A stretch of DNA of 64,000 nucleotides from Anisus vortex. Its lineage: Eukaryota > Mollusca > Gastropoda > Planorbidae. The notes under the pieces were generated by a model. It saw nothing but the letters and a program-made list of their open reading frames with translations. It did no database searches and was not told the DNA's origin. The stretch covers positions 2,921,201 to 2,985,200 of the forward strand of contig OX421494.1 of NCBI GenBank assembly GCA_949126835.1. Direction: 5' to 3'. Shown one piece after another: positions 11,911 through 22,497 of this stretch (its first letter is position 1; the number at the start of each line of letters is the position of its first letter). The translations under genes and the position numbers were made by a program.

Positions 11911-12305
11911 ATATGTGTCGGCCTATAGTAGGTGTGTATGTGTAATAAGATGGAGTGCTTGATTTATTTTTAGAGCTTATAATATGTGTCGGCCTATAGT
12001 AGGTGTGTATGTGTAATAAGATGGAGTGCTTGCTTTATTTTTAGAGCTTATAATATGTTATTCTTTTCTCATGTGCAACCAATAAGGATGTCTTAAATTA
12101 CTTCTACACTCCTACGTATGCATTAAAGGTTTCCGCTGTATACAACTTTCGATTTTAATTTTAATTTTACAGTTGTGAAAATCATAGTGAATTACTAACC
12201 AGCAAGTCCAGACGACCTAGTGCCATCGGAAATTCCGAAACTAAGAGTTTACAGTTATCATAGAGCAGAAAGATCAAAGCAAGTGGTCCATCTTAATATA
12301 GTCTT
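11911..12305. mobile_element. MITE-X copy with duplicated left end
   Basis: Its right end is agtggtccatcttaatatag and its left end is taataagatggagtgcttg, inverted relative to each other. The left end is present twice as a 71-bp tandem duplication (11911-11981 and 11982-12052, one visible difference). The interior shares the cgcaaccaataaggatgtctt-like segment with copies at 50393 and 52065. It is non-coding; a 71-codon ORF at its right end is not a gene. Confidence 0.7.
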
Positions 12306-12918
12306 TGGTATATTTCAATATCAGATCTGTGTGTCCTACATCCAAATATTAATAAATCAATGCGACGCCCCTGACACAGTTATTTTCAATGGAAAAGATC
12401 AAACCACAACGCCGTCAAATGTTAGATCCGATTAACTGAAACTCATGGGGGCTAGATGAAGTGATGGGATTGGGGGCGTGGTGGGAAAGGGGTGAGGGCG
12501 GGGTGATGGGAGAAAGCGCAACAAGAGGAGCTCTAGTTGAACATCGTGCGCCCCCCCCCCCCACACCTCCCCCAAAAGTGACGGGTATATTGATAAGCTG
12601 TCCAGATAGTTATTCACATCAGTTCCAGATACTAATCTGACCCAGATAACGGAACGTTCTCAATTTATACTTTGCTTCCCTCCCACTGGAAATTAACTCT
12701 ATTAGGAAAAAGGAAGAGAATTACTTTGGTAGATTTTGTTTATTTCAAAGTAAACAAGAAAATAATGTCAAACATCAATTTGTAATAACTCGTTGAGGAT
12801 CGGGAAATGTCGGTTAATAAACTGACAATATGTCAAGTTTGTTTATGAAAGTAAAGTTTGGTGTAGAAACAACATAGTCTATATTTTACAATTGTTATAA
12901 TCTATAGATATTATATTA
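12306..12918. other. No gene seen; C12 tract
   Basis: Includes a GC-rich patch with a C12 run at about 12551-12562. Both ORFs here are composition shadows. Confidence 0.5.
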
Positions 12919-14290
12919 TGTATCAATCTATTGATTAATGGGTCATTCATTCTTTCTATCAATCTATTGATTAATGGTTCATTCATTCTTTCTATCAATC
13001 TATTGATTAATGGGTCATTCATTCTTTCTATCAATCTATTGATTAATGGGTCATTCATTCTTTCTATCAATCTATTGATTAATGGGTCATTCATTCTTTC
13101 TATCAATCTATTGATGAATGGGTCATTCATTCGTTCTATCAATCTATTGATGAATGGGTCATTCATTCTTTCTATCAATTTATTGATTAATGGGTCATTT
13201 ATTCTTTCTATCAATTTATTGATTAATGGGTCATTCATTCTTTGTATCAATCTATTTATTAATGGGTCATTCATTCTTTCTATCAATCTATTGATTAATG
13301 GGTCATTCATTCTTTCTATCAATCTATTGATGAATGGGTCATTCATTCGTTCTATCAATCTATTGATGAATGGGTCATTCATTCTTTCTATCAATTTATT
13401 GATTAATGGGTCATTCATTCTTTCTATCAATCTATTGATTAATGGGTCATTCATTCTTTCTATCAATCTATTGATGAATGGGTCATTCATTCGTTCTATC
13501 AATCTATTGATGAATGGGTCATTCATTCTTTGTATCAATCTATTGATTAATGGGTCATTCATTTATTCTATCAATCTATTGATTAATGGGTCATTCATTC
13601 TTTCTATCAATCTATTGATTAATGGGTCATTCATTCTTTTTATCAATCTATTGATTAATGGGTCATTTTCATTCTTTCTATCAATCTATTGATTAATGGG
13701 TCATTCATTTTTTCTATCAATCTATTGATTAATGGGTCATTCATTCTTTCTATCAATCTATTGATTAATGGGTCATTCATTCTTTGTATCAATCTATTGA
13801 TTAATGGTTCATTCATTCTTTCTATCAATCTATTGATCAATGGGTCATTCATTCTTTCTATCAATCTATTGATTAATGGGTCATTCATTCTTTTTATCAA
13901 TCTATTGATTAATGGGTCATTCATTCTTTCTATCAATCTATTGATTAATGGGTCATTTTCATTCTTTCTATCAATCTATTGATCAATGGGTCATTCATTC
14001 TTTCTATCAATCTATTGATTAATGGTTCATTCATTCTTTCTATCAATCTATTGATTAATGGGTCATTCATTCTTTCTATCAATCTATTGATTAATGGGTC
14101 ATTCATTCTTTCTATCAATCTATTGATTAATGGGTCATTCATTCTTTTTATCAATCTATTGATTAATGGGTCATTCATTCTTTCTATCAATCTATTGATT
14201 AATGGTTCATTCATTCTTTCTATCAATCTATTGATTAATGGGTCATTCATTATTTTTATCAATTTGATTAATGGGTCATTTATCTTTCTA
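12919..14290. repeat. 36-bp minisatellite, about 38 copies, open on both strands
   Basis: The unit is 36 bp, starting tctatcaatctattgattaa and ending with tgggtcattcattctt. Because 36 is a multiple of three and the unit lacks stops in several frames, long ORFs arise on both strands: MNDPLINRLIER repeats on minus and NGSFILSINLLI on plus. Each unit contains ATCAAT-CT-ATTGAT, a 6-bp-arm hairpin. Higher-order structure is visible: gatgaatggg/cgttc variant pairs recur at about 13110, 13325 and 13470, and a 2-bp insertion (cattttcattc) recurs about 290 bp apart near 13665 and 13955. It is regarded as non-coding. Confidence 0.95.
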
Positions 14291-14324
14291 TCATTCGATT
14301 CATCGTTCTTTTTCTTGTTCAGAT

Positions 14325-15090
14325 CCCAACTTATCTGTCGTTTGTCTCAGCAAAGAAACTTGCAGCTGCCGTTATACTCTCTCACCTCGACTACTTTAAT
14401 CGGGATACCGACGATATAGTCACCAAATAACAGTGTATTCAAAACAATGCCGCATTGCTGGCAGGGCCGTATTTAGGATTGTTGGGGCCCTGTTCCCAAA
14501 TTTTCGTGGGGTACACTCGTGGCCTCGCCCTGCCTTCCACATACTTCCAAAAAGTGCCGTTAATTAATGTTTCATTCTGTAAAATCACTTAGCGTGGTTG
14601 GACTGGAGCGTTTGAAATTGCAGGGGAAAAAATTAATTTTATTTTACACTTTCAACTAAAGAATGAGGATGTCACTAAAAAAAATATTGTTTGATGTGTG
14701 GGGGCCCCTGGAACATGTGGAACATGCCTAAATACGCCACTGATTGCTGGTCATGCGTAAGTCAAAGCGCGATTCCCCAACAGTTCTCCTGCGTCAGCTC
14801 CATTGGCCCCTAGTGAGAGCCAGAATTGAATACAATGTGACTCGACTTTGGCATCGGTGCCTTCATAATAACGAGATACCGTCCAAGCCAAGGAACTAAT
14901 TAAACCATATATTTCACAAAGAACACCTTGTTCTGCCGACTCCTCGCTTCTGGAGGTGCACCGTTTCTCCCTTACGATCTTTGGGCTTCTCCATAGCCGG
15001 CCAGAGAGTATTAAATGTACTTACCATACAACTTAGGCGAACAAGTTAGATCGTCGCTGTTAAAAAGAACTTGAAAACACTTTAACTTTC
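14325..15090 (+). pseudogene. L2/CR1-like LINE, C-terminal fragment
   Basis: The reading SAKKLAAAVILSHLDYFN, then QNNAALLA, LLRQLHWPLVRARIEYN and later FSIAGQRVLNVL with VKKNLKTL matches the C-terminal thumb region of L2/CR1-type reverse transcriptases. The family's usual form there is ...LSRLDYCN...QNNAAR...LHWLPVRARI...LKTHLF. Several stops and frame changes show it is dead. A hAT MITE interrupts it at 14462-14742. Endonuclease and the RT palm are missing. Confidence 0.75.
14462..14742. mobile_element. hAT-type MITE with perfect 8-bp target duplication
   Basis: Terminal inverted repeats are cagggccgtatttagg on the left and cctaaatacgccactg on the right (14 of 16 matching). The element is flanked by perfect copies of ATTGCTGG at 14454-14461 and 14743-14750. 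The 281-bp interior is non-coding and has a second inverted pair, ggggccc/gggcccc, just inside the ends. It sits inside the LINE fragment, so it is younger than that fragment. Confidence 0.9.
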
Positions 15091-15252
15091 CATAAGCATT
15101 ACTTGACACATACCTGCAAGGCGCTGCCAGACCACATGACCGCATCTTTTGTCTGCAGTACCTGCAACAGTTCCTTCAGGGCCCGCATAGGACTGATAGG
15201 CCACCAAAGAGGCCACAAAGCGACTGGTAGACGTGGTCATCCTCGGAAATGA
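15091..15252 (+). pseudogene. LINE ORF end with C2H2 finger
   Basis: A 54-codon open stretch ends in TGA at 15250-15252. It contains FVCSTCNSSFRARIGLIGH followed by QRGH, a clean C-x2-C-x12-H-x3-H finger. The 'SRIGL' form of this finger closes the ORF of many animal LINEs. It follows the L2/CR1-like fragment within a few bases, yet those LINEs do not usually carry this finger, so this may be a second, abutting element. The 68-codon minus-strand ORF here is its shadow. Confidence 0.7.
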
Positions 15253-15414
15253 GGGACGAACAACAATTTGACTCATACTGTTGTACATTTATGATACATC
15301 TATTTGCTTTGTCTTATGTTTGTTAAGTTGTAAATTATTAATAAGCTTTATATTCGTTTTAGCCTAGGGAATTATATATGTGTTGCTTTTTTTTGTTGAT
15401 GAAATTGAAACGTG

Positions 15415-15465
15415 CATTGAGCTTACATTATGTTTGTTGGCAGCACTATACAAATAGTATTATAG
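15415..15465 (+). mobile_element. L2/CR1-like LINE 3' terminus
   Basis: The block tatgtttgttggcagcacta followed by tacaaat and AT-rich sequence is a variant of the 3' end at 9622-9695. It is probably the end of the LINE fragment beginning at 14325. Confidence 0.5.
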
Positions 15466-15475
15466 ATATAAATAT

Positions 15476-15489
15476 ATATACATACATAT

Positions 15490-15537
<48 letters not shown>

Positions 15538-15625
15538 CCATCCAGATATCTGTCTTTCTATCTATCTATCTATCTGCCTGTCTGTATTTAACTATACATA
15601 TATAATATATATATATATATATAAA
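15476..15625. repeat. Compound (TA)n/(CT)n/(TCTA)n microsatellite
   Basis: Consecutive runs of (CT), (TA), (CTAT) and (TA) follow the LINE tail. The 75-codon Tyr/Ile/Ser ORF over it is an artefact. Confidence 0.9.
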
Positions 15626-16843
15626 TCTATATCTGCTATGTCCATCCTTCCATCTATCGATCCAGCTTGTATATTTCCGTGTTTCTGTCTGTCATTCTAT
15701 GCTTCCTGTCATCCACCAGCCAGCCTACCAGCAGTGTCTAAAGTCTCTCACACCATCTAAGCACATACTAATCTCCTGTTCATATATCTGATCCCCAATA
15801 TTTCTCTCTCATTCTTTCTCTCTCTCTCTCTCTCTTGTTATATCTCCTCTATCACCATCTCCTCATCAATTCCTTGGTCTCTCATTCCAAGATGTCCGCC
15901 GTTATTCCCCCACTTGCCCAATAGTTTATATGTTCCTGTAACCCACCGTAGATTTATTTTGTTTGCACTAAAGGAAGGAACCAGACAATGATCAGCAATG
16001 TCCATGCTTGTCCCGTGATTGAAGAGTCACAGAAGGAGTCCACTCAGCAGGTCAGCAGCGTTTCCAGACATAGCCCTGGGTGGGGGGAGGGGTGGACAAG
16101 AACTGAAAACGGGGCTACACCCACTTTAAAAAAAAAACAAAAGACACGAACGTGAAAATAAGAGAGTACGTCGCGTCTTCAGGCCTGGAGAATATGGAGC
16201 GCGTGAGTTGCCAAGTTGGCTGACAGCGCTTGTATACACCGCGCGACTTTCTCCAAAGGGGCGATAAATCTGTATTGTTTATACACAAGGGAAGACAACA
16301 AAGGGGGAGTTAGACATGTAAAAAAAAGTCTATTTATAAAATGTATTCTTTTTTTATAGTTTTAAAGCTAAATGTTAATTAGAACCTATTGAAACATAAG
16401 GACTACTAATTAGCTTATGTAATCCGTTGTCAGGATAATCATTAATTCCTGAGCCATTCCAGTTGGATCCAAGACAGAATCTACCTTCAGGTAAACAAAT
16501 GATTTATTTTTTTACTTTTTTTTCTCTCCTCTACTTCAAGTCTTTAGATGTTGTTTACACGGGTGGAAGATAAATAGAAGATCAATACACAGGTGGAAGA
16601 TAAATAGAAGATCAATCACTTGTTAAGGTAGGTAGGAAGGAAGGAAAACCTCAGAGGCAGTTAATGTGTAATTCTCACTCCATGGACTCGTGTGTCAATT
16701 AGCTTGATTACCTTCAGTCATGAACCGGCTATAAAAGATGCCGTATTCATTTATTTAAAGTATAGAAATATATCCGCCCCAGCATGGGTTCTAAAAATAA
16801 ATTGTTGTGACCTAATTGTGTAACTCAATTTTCGTTTGATGAA
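15626..16843. other. No gene seen; GC-richer patch near 16.0-16.3 kb
   Basis: Mostly unassigned. A second (CT)n run is at about 15815-15834. About 16000-16270 is GC-richer than its surroundings, but no exon or promoter motif could be supported. A 23-bp segment (acaggtggaagataaatagaagatcaat-like) is duplicated near 16560-16615. Confidence 0.4.
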
Positions 16844-16975
16844 AGACTATAATAAGATGGGCCGCTTGCTTTGATATTTCTGCTATTCGATAACTTGAAA
16901 CACTTAGTTTCGGAATTTTCGATCGCACAACGTCTCTAGACTTCCGGTTGAGTAATTCGCTATGATTTTATCAAT
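16844..16975. mobile_element. MITE-X, left half only
   Basis: Starts with AGACTATAATAAGATGGGCC and continues with the gcttgctt...tatttctgctat segment and tttcggaatttt, as in the copies at 19641 and 52065. The right inverted repeat is missing. Confidence 0.65.
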
Positions 16976-17169
16976 GTCTTAATGACCAACATTGATTACA
17001 ACAGAACAGCAATGTAGGTCAAATATACAAACTATTTTAATATATGTGTATTCAGTATCAGAATGATAATAAAATCATATATACAAGATACAAAAGCTAA
17101 ACGATTTCAAGTAATTATTATTATAATTATTAGTTCAATATTAACATTTACATTTGTCTTCATTTGTTT

Positions 17170-17671
17170 CTGGCGGGAATCCGAATCTCATAAATAATTG
17201 AGATGTGTAAGACGTGGAAGGGACGTCATTAATTGGACATGCTGGTAAGAACTATCGTATCGCCACGTGTTTTCAATCTTGACCAGGTTCTTATTTGTTT
17301 TAAAAAAATGGTTAAATTATATGGATTTAATGAACCATGCCTTCTTTACTTTGTTCCCCCATGTGAAACGTCATTTCGGAAAGTGGCTGATGGGAGTGTT
17401 TACCTTAGCAATTCCAAATTCTGGCGGGAATCCGAATCTCATAAATAATTGAGATGTGTAAGACGTGGAAGGGACGTCATTAATTGGACATGCTGGTAAG
17501 AACTATCGTATCGCCACGTGTTTTCAATCTTGACCAGGTTCTTATTTGTTTTAAAAAAATGGTTAAATTATATGGATTTAATGAACCATGCCTTCTTTAC
17601 TTTGTTCCCCCATGTGAAACGTCATTTCGGAAAGTGGCTGATGGGAGTGTTTACCTTAGCAATTCCAAATT
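17170..17671. repeat. Perfect 251-bp tandem duplication
   Basis: Two head-to-tail copies (17170-17420 and 17421-17671) appear identical by eye. Each starts ctggcgggaatccgaatctc and ends at cttagcaattccaaatt. Each contains the same 61-71 codon ORF, not recognised as any protein. The duplication must be recent, or it is an assembly artefact. Confidence 0.95.
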
Positions 17672-17820
17672 TTAGTAACTTCCGACTAGTTTAAATTACC
17701 TTTTGAAATACAAACATCTATTTTTCTGGTAATCTCAAAATTCGAAGATCTCGATCTAATTTGGATGCTATTTACTTCCAAAATAATTTATAAACTTCAT
17801 TATTGAGACATATAATCTAT

Positions 17821-17920
17821 CCTCAGTTGGCCGTTAGACCTAATGTATGAAAGTATCTTATCGTATATATCCTCAGTTGGCCGTTAGGCCTAATGTATGA
17901 AAGTATCTTATCGTATACGT
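17821..17920. repeat. 50-bp tandem duplication
   Basis: Two 50-bp units beginning cctcagttggccgttag, one visible difference (gacc/gcc-t context). Confidence 0.9.
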
Positions 17921-17974
17921 TTACAGATGTTCCTTCTAGATATAGATGATACACTACAATTACATCCACTAGTG

Positions 17975-18082
17975 CCCAAAGCTTTTGCAGGGCGGCAGGG
18001 ATCGGCCGGCGGCAGGGTTAGAACTCGCGACGTGTTGGTTGACAGTCCGGTGAACTATCCGCAGGACCAACCGGCCAGCTTT
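17975..18082 (-). mobile_element. SINE-C copy (tRNA-like head)
   Basis: On the minus strand the head reads gctggccggttggtcctgcg, followed by caccggactgtcaacc and a cgcgagttctaaccctgc block at the B-box position. A related fragment lies inside the hAT element at 58663. Assignment as tRNA-derived rests on the spacing of these two blocks. Confidence 0.5.
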
Positions 18083-18127
18083 TAAGAAGCAAACCGTTTA
18101 GTGTAACGTAAGTAAAGTACCCTTCGG

Positions 18128-18378
18128 ACCAAAGTGATCATAGGGCCGGTGAAGCAGCGTTCACCAGTTTCTGTGGCCACGGCATACTAGGGGATGTGGG
18201 GCCAGCACAATGCCCAGCCGCCTTTACTTTACCCCAACTAATGTCAGGTACCCATCAGAGCTGGGTAGACTCAGGGACACCCTCAAGTCCTGGGAAAAAA
18301 TCCCGGCTTCACCAGGATTTGAACCCAGGACCCTCGGATCGCCAGTCGAACGCGCTGCCGCTCGGCTACCGTGCCCCA
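18128..18378 (-). mobile_element. SINE-A, best full-length reference copy
   Basis: On the minus strand it begins GGGGCACGGTAGCCGAGCGG, an A-box-like segment as in Leu/Ser tRNAs. A B-box-like GGTTCAAATCC follows about 50 bp further on. The body then carries the shared blocks: gagtctacccagctctgatg, tagttggggtaaagtaaagg, ttgtgctggccccacatccc and aaactggtgaacgctgcttc. It ends with gccggccctatgatcac near a tttggtcc segment. This layout, pol III promoter head plus conserved body, defines a tRNA-derived SINE. It has no coding function and would rely on LINE machinery. ORFs over it are shadows. Confidence 0.85.
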
Positions 18379-18876
18379 TAACGTACAAGTAGACTATTTT
18401 TAGACATTACGTTCAGCAAACAAAATCCGTCTAGCTAACAGTTCCCCAACTTGTACTATACGTTTTAATGTACTGAGAACTGGGATCAATCATTCTTAGA
18501 GATCGTGATCATTGATATCAGTGTCGTATAGAGGCGGCTTGGTTCCAGTAGAAGTCAATGCCGAGTGGGTGCCCCGACTCGTCATGTCTTTAAGCTTCAA
18601 TGTCGATGCTCCCACTTCCTAAACAAAGGACTGGCCTGAGTCTGATGATGTACGGATGGGTGTGGTCGTGGCTGCCATTAGAGCTAACCTTACGCCAAGC
18701 CATCCACCAATCCGGAAACATACACCCAAACACTAGCGGTAGACCAAAATTAAAACCGGAGATATTTAGAAAAGATCCATTTCTATTTCACTCACTACTA
18801 TTTCTGAAGATATGACATACATCTAATAACAATAAAATCTCCCATAAATAAACCGACGGCTCTTCATTTCAGATCG
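18379..18876. other. No gene seen
   Basis: Unassigned. A 71-codon ORF at 18600 lacks any recognisable domain and has no supporting splice or start context. Confidence 0.4.
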
Positions 18877-19125
18877 CCCTCGGTGGCCGAGGGGCAGAGC
18901 GTTACACCAGCAGACCAAAGGTCCTGGGTATTTTGTATCCTGGTAAAGGCTAGGATCGTCCCCACCCCCCATGTCTGTAGGGTTTCCCATGATTTTAACG
19001 TGCTATAAAGGTCACATGACATTAGTTGGTTCAAAGTAAAGAAAACTGAGAATTAAGCTTGCCACACAATCCCCTCGGGTGGCCACGCAAAATTGGTGGA
19101 CGTTATTCCACCGGCCCTGGTCCGA
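18877..19125 (+). mobile_element. SINE-A copy, plus strand, partly scrambled body
   Basis: The head gccctcggtggccgaggggc and the block aaggtcctgggtattttgta (B-box region altered) are followed by a body with an unrelated middle piece. The family's 3' blocks follow (gccacacaatcccctcgggtgg, ccggccctggtccg). The head has lost the GGTTCGAATCC consensus. Confidence 0.65.
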
Positions 19126-19640
19126 CAGGAAAGCTGCTTTTTTTTTTAAACTTCGGGGTACTAAACAACAAAACTTTTGAGCCGCTGTTCACAAAAAATA
19201 AATATTTACTTTTACTTCATGACAAAAATCTCTCGCATTACAAGGGCAACATGCAATCTTTTGAAAGTAATCGCCGAATCTACATTCCAACATACCTGCT
19301 GATGTGAACTCATAAGAAAAATAAACAGTGAACCAACGTGATATCAAAGAACTTACTCATCGTTTGTTCTTTTCTCTTAGCTTATTATCAATCTATTGCT
19401 GTTTCCCGTTTTATCTTGTTTCATTCTGTCTAGATTGAGTTCTACCATTCTATTGTCTATTTTCCGTTCAACCTTACGCAGTATGTATCCTTTATGTAAT
19501 AATCAATAACGCAAGTTTCAATTCAATGTACATTATTTATAAATTGTCTTAAAACAAAAAAAAGATACACATAAATAGAATGGTTACGAAAAATAAATCT
19601 AACCCGTAAATAGTAAGAGTAGAACCAATAGTTAAATCAA

Positions 19641-19755
19641 AGACTGTAAAAAGATGAACCGCTTGCTTTATTATTTCTGCTATTGGATGACTCGAATATC
19701 ATCTTTTCGGAATTTCCGATCGCACTAAGTCCTCTAGACTTCCGGTCAAGCCGTC
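19641..19755. mobile_element. MITE-X, left half only
   Basis: Starts agactgtaaaaagatgaacc and shares gcttgctttattatttctgct and cggaatttccgatcgc with the copy at 16844. The right end is absent. Confidence 0.65.
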
Positions 19756-19849
19756 TACTGTGTTATATTTTTAACAGTTATTATTTTAAAGAATAACTAC
19801 TCATTGTGTTTTTTTTATAGAAAATAACAATGTTAAACAGAAAAATATA

Positions 19850-19965
19850 TGCGGCTGGACATTGTACTGGCCACACAATCACCCTAGTATGCCGCGACCA
19901 CAGAAACTGGTGAACGCTGCTTCACTAGTCCTACAGATCAATTTGGTCCGTCAAGATTACGTTAC
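19850..19965 (+). mobile_element. SINE-A copy, 3' body only
   Basis: Plus-strand 3' half from gcggctggacattgtactgg to atcaatttggtccg. It is immediately followed by the ACATACA array. Confidence 0.75.
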
Positions 19966-19974
19966 TTGACTAAA

Positions 19975-20775
19975 TGACATACAACATACATCATGCAACA
20001 TACAACATACATCATGCAACATAAAACGTACATCATGCAACATACAACGTACATCATGCAACATACATAATACAACATACATCACATATCATGCAACATA
20101 CAACATACATCAAATATCATGCAACATATAACATACAACATACAGCTACATCATGCAACATACAACGTACAGCATACATCATGCAACATACAACATACAT
20201 CATGCAACATACATCATATATCATGCAACATACAACATACATCATATATCATGCAACATACAACATACATCATATATCATTCAACATACAACATACAGCA
20301 TACATTATGCAACTTACAACGTACAGCATACATCATGCAACATACAACATACATCATGCAACATACGACATACAACATACATCATATATCATGCAACATA
20401 CAATATACAACATACATCATATATCATGCAACATACAACATACATCATGCAACATACAACATACAACATATATCATGCAACATACAACATACATCATATA
20501 TCATGCAACATACAACATACAGCATACATCATGCAACTTACAAAGTACAGCATACATCATGCAACATACAACTAACAACATACATCATGCAACATACAAC
20601 AAACATCATATATCATGCAAAATACAACATACAACATACATCATATATCATGCAACAAAGAACATAACTCATGCAACATACAACATACAACATACATCAT
20701 ATATCATGCAACATACAACATAAAACATACATCATATATCATGCAACATACAACATAAAACATACATCATGCAGG
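19975..20775. repeat. Degenerate ACATACAAC/ATCATGCA array, about 0.8 kb
   Basis: Short words acatacaac, atacatcatgcaac and catatatcatgcaac are reiterated in changing order. The array has no single fixed period, only higher-order blocks of roughly 25-45 bp. Three overlapping long ORFs on the plus strand (HATYNIHH, MQHTTYI types) arise from the repeat and are not genes. Confidence 0.9.
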
Positions 20776-21836
20776 AGTAGAGGAAATATAAAACGTATCA
20801 CGTTACATAGATTAATGGTGGGATGCAGGGAAAACCAGAAAAACTGATGTAGGCGAGTTTCAACCATTAAACGGTTTTCATAAAAAATCTATAAATTTAA
20901 AGATGTTTAGATCTCTGACGGTAGTGACATAGAAACTTTCTCAAGTTACTTCAAGGAATTAATCGTTATAATTAATGACCTGTTCATAAATGTGTATTGA
21001 CTTCTGAAATTATTTCACATGGTTAAAGTTCTATTGAGGGTTAATGAAGTTTCGTTTAGTGCGTACTTTTTGAGGATCATAAGAAATTACAGAGTGCTTT
21101 TGGTTCGATGGAACAAGGAAGTTTAAAGTGCATTAAAGTTGGGAACGTAAAACTGTGAGACGCCTTGTGTTCCAAGTTTAATAATGTGTAGTACTAGTGG
21201 GCTGGAGAGAGAGACAGAGAGAGAGAGAAAGATAGAGGGAGTAAGAGAGTAAGAGAGATAGTTTGAGAGACAGAGATAGAAAGAAGAAGAAAAAGAGAGA
21301 GAGTGACAATGAGAGAGAGTGACAAAGAGAGAAAGAGTGAGAGAGAGGATAACTCAGAGACATAAATATTATAACTACTCTGTATATGACAGATGAAGAA
21401 AACAAATATAGATAGATTTATAGATTATAAATTTGATGCTTGTGTGGAAATAAAGACCTAACGATCTCTCTTTATGTATTTCTCCTGCCATTGTTAAAAT
21501 GTGTTCAAACTTCGCAAATATTTTTCAAGCATTTATCAACTCCTTTTTGGACGCATTTATATTTCTCTATTTTTGAAACTCTTTATTCGCAAAACTCTCT
21601 GACGACCATCTTTCTTTTGTATACGTCCTGATCTCTGGAAGGCTAATTGATCTTAAACTTGGCACATAGACGTGTTGCATTCTTTTAATAGTTTTCATTC
21701 ATGTCTTTTCACCCTGACCCGCTAAATATAAACTTTCCCCTTTTCAACTTTTTAAATGTTTTTTTTGACACCCTATGATACAACTTTAAAAATTATTTTT
21801 TTAACTCTGATGACTTACATACCTTGCTGAGATATT
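20776..21836. other. No gene seen; (GA)n tract
   Basis: A purine (GA)n-rich tract lies at about 21205-21360. The remaining sequence is unassigned. Confidence 0.5.
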
Positions 21837-21859
21837 TATATATATATATATATATATAT
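21837..21859. repeat. (TA)n, left part of the tract split by the LTR element
   Basis: The tract ends exactly at the LTR boundary and resumes on the far side at 28233. ATAT on each side would serve as a 4-bp target duplication, though its exact length cannot be fixed in a TA repeat. Confidence 0.85.
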
Positions 21860-22484
21860 TGTTATGGACCTCTTTATTATGATTATTATTACGACTCGTT
21901 AAATCGGATTCAATGAATATAGTTGTATCTTTATTAGAAGTCTCTAGATTCTGCTAATCTGTAGCCCAAGCTAGGGGTTCCTTGACTGACAGGTCTATGC
22001 AGTAATGTAGTTATATTCGTGATAATTATCTTCAACACATTTCTCAACAATGATAGATCAAACAACTCCAGTTGTTGAATAAACAATTTTATTTAAATTG
22101 TAGACTCAATATAAACGATCAATAAACTTCATCAACTGGTGGCAACATAAGTATCAATAAAATGGCATTATATGTACATGTATGAATATAGCGACTTCAC
22201 TCTACAAACGTTTAAACTGAACTAACTTTAAGGAGGTCGGGACTTTACAAAGAAAACGATCATCGAAGATTCTACAGGGTCTTAATACGCATTTTAACCT
22301 CTTTCTCTATAATTACTACGATCCAGAATTATCCCCCAATTTCCACGGGATTTGAACGAATTATTTTATTTAAACTGCCCTCAGGGCATAAAGGTCAAAC
22401 CTTGGTCGCTTTGGACTCTGATACGCACTTGTTAAGAGGTCAATGCCTTACTACGTCATTCATTTATGACCGAGATTCGTAACA
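21860..22484 (-). repeat. 3' LTR (element sense)
   Basis: This 625-bp direct repeat of 27608-28232 has TGTTA/TAACA ends. In element sense, AATAAA lies about 20 nt from the outer end (complement of tttatt at 21873-21878), a plausible poly(A) signal. One mismatch to the other LTR was seen. Confidence 0.95.
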
Positions 22485-22497
22485 TCCCCCCCCTTCT
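22485..22497 (-). promoter_or_regulatory. Polypurine tract
   Basis: In element sense AGAAGGGGGGGGA abuts the 3' LTR directly, the expected position for plus-strand priming. The G8 run is its core. Confidence 0.8.

Noticed and set aside
12919..14290. CRISPR-like array of 36-bp repeats
   Set aside because: Units are contiguous with no unique spacers, and the genome is animal. It is a minisatellite.
12879..14419. Long dodecapeptide-repeat ORFs as genes
   Set aside because: They are open on both strands purely because the unit is 36 bp without stops. No start context, domain or splice support.
15082..15288. 68-codon minus-strand ORF with a good donor site
   Set aside because: The plus strand of the same bases encodes a clear LINE C2H2 finger, so the minus ORF is its shadow.
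16000..16270. CpG-like promoter patch
   Set aside because: It is only mildly GC-richer than its surroundings, with no TATA/initiator and no gene following on either strand.
18128..18378. Functional tRNA gene
   Set aside because: A- and B-box-like blocks are present, but they lead into the shared SINE body and do not form a full cloverleaf.
20091..20723. 210-codon His/Tyr/Ile-rich ORF
   Set aside because: Direct translation of the ACATACA array in several frames.
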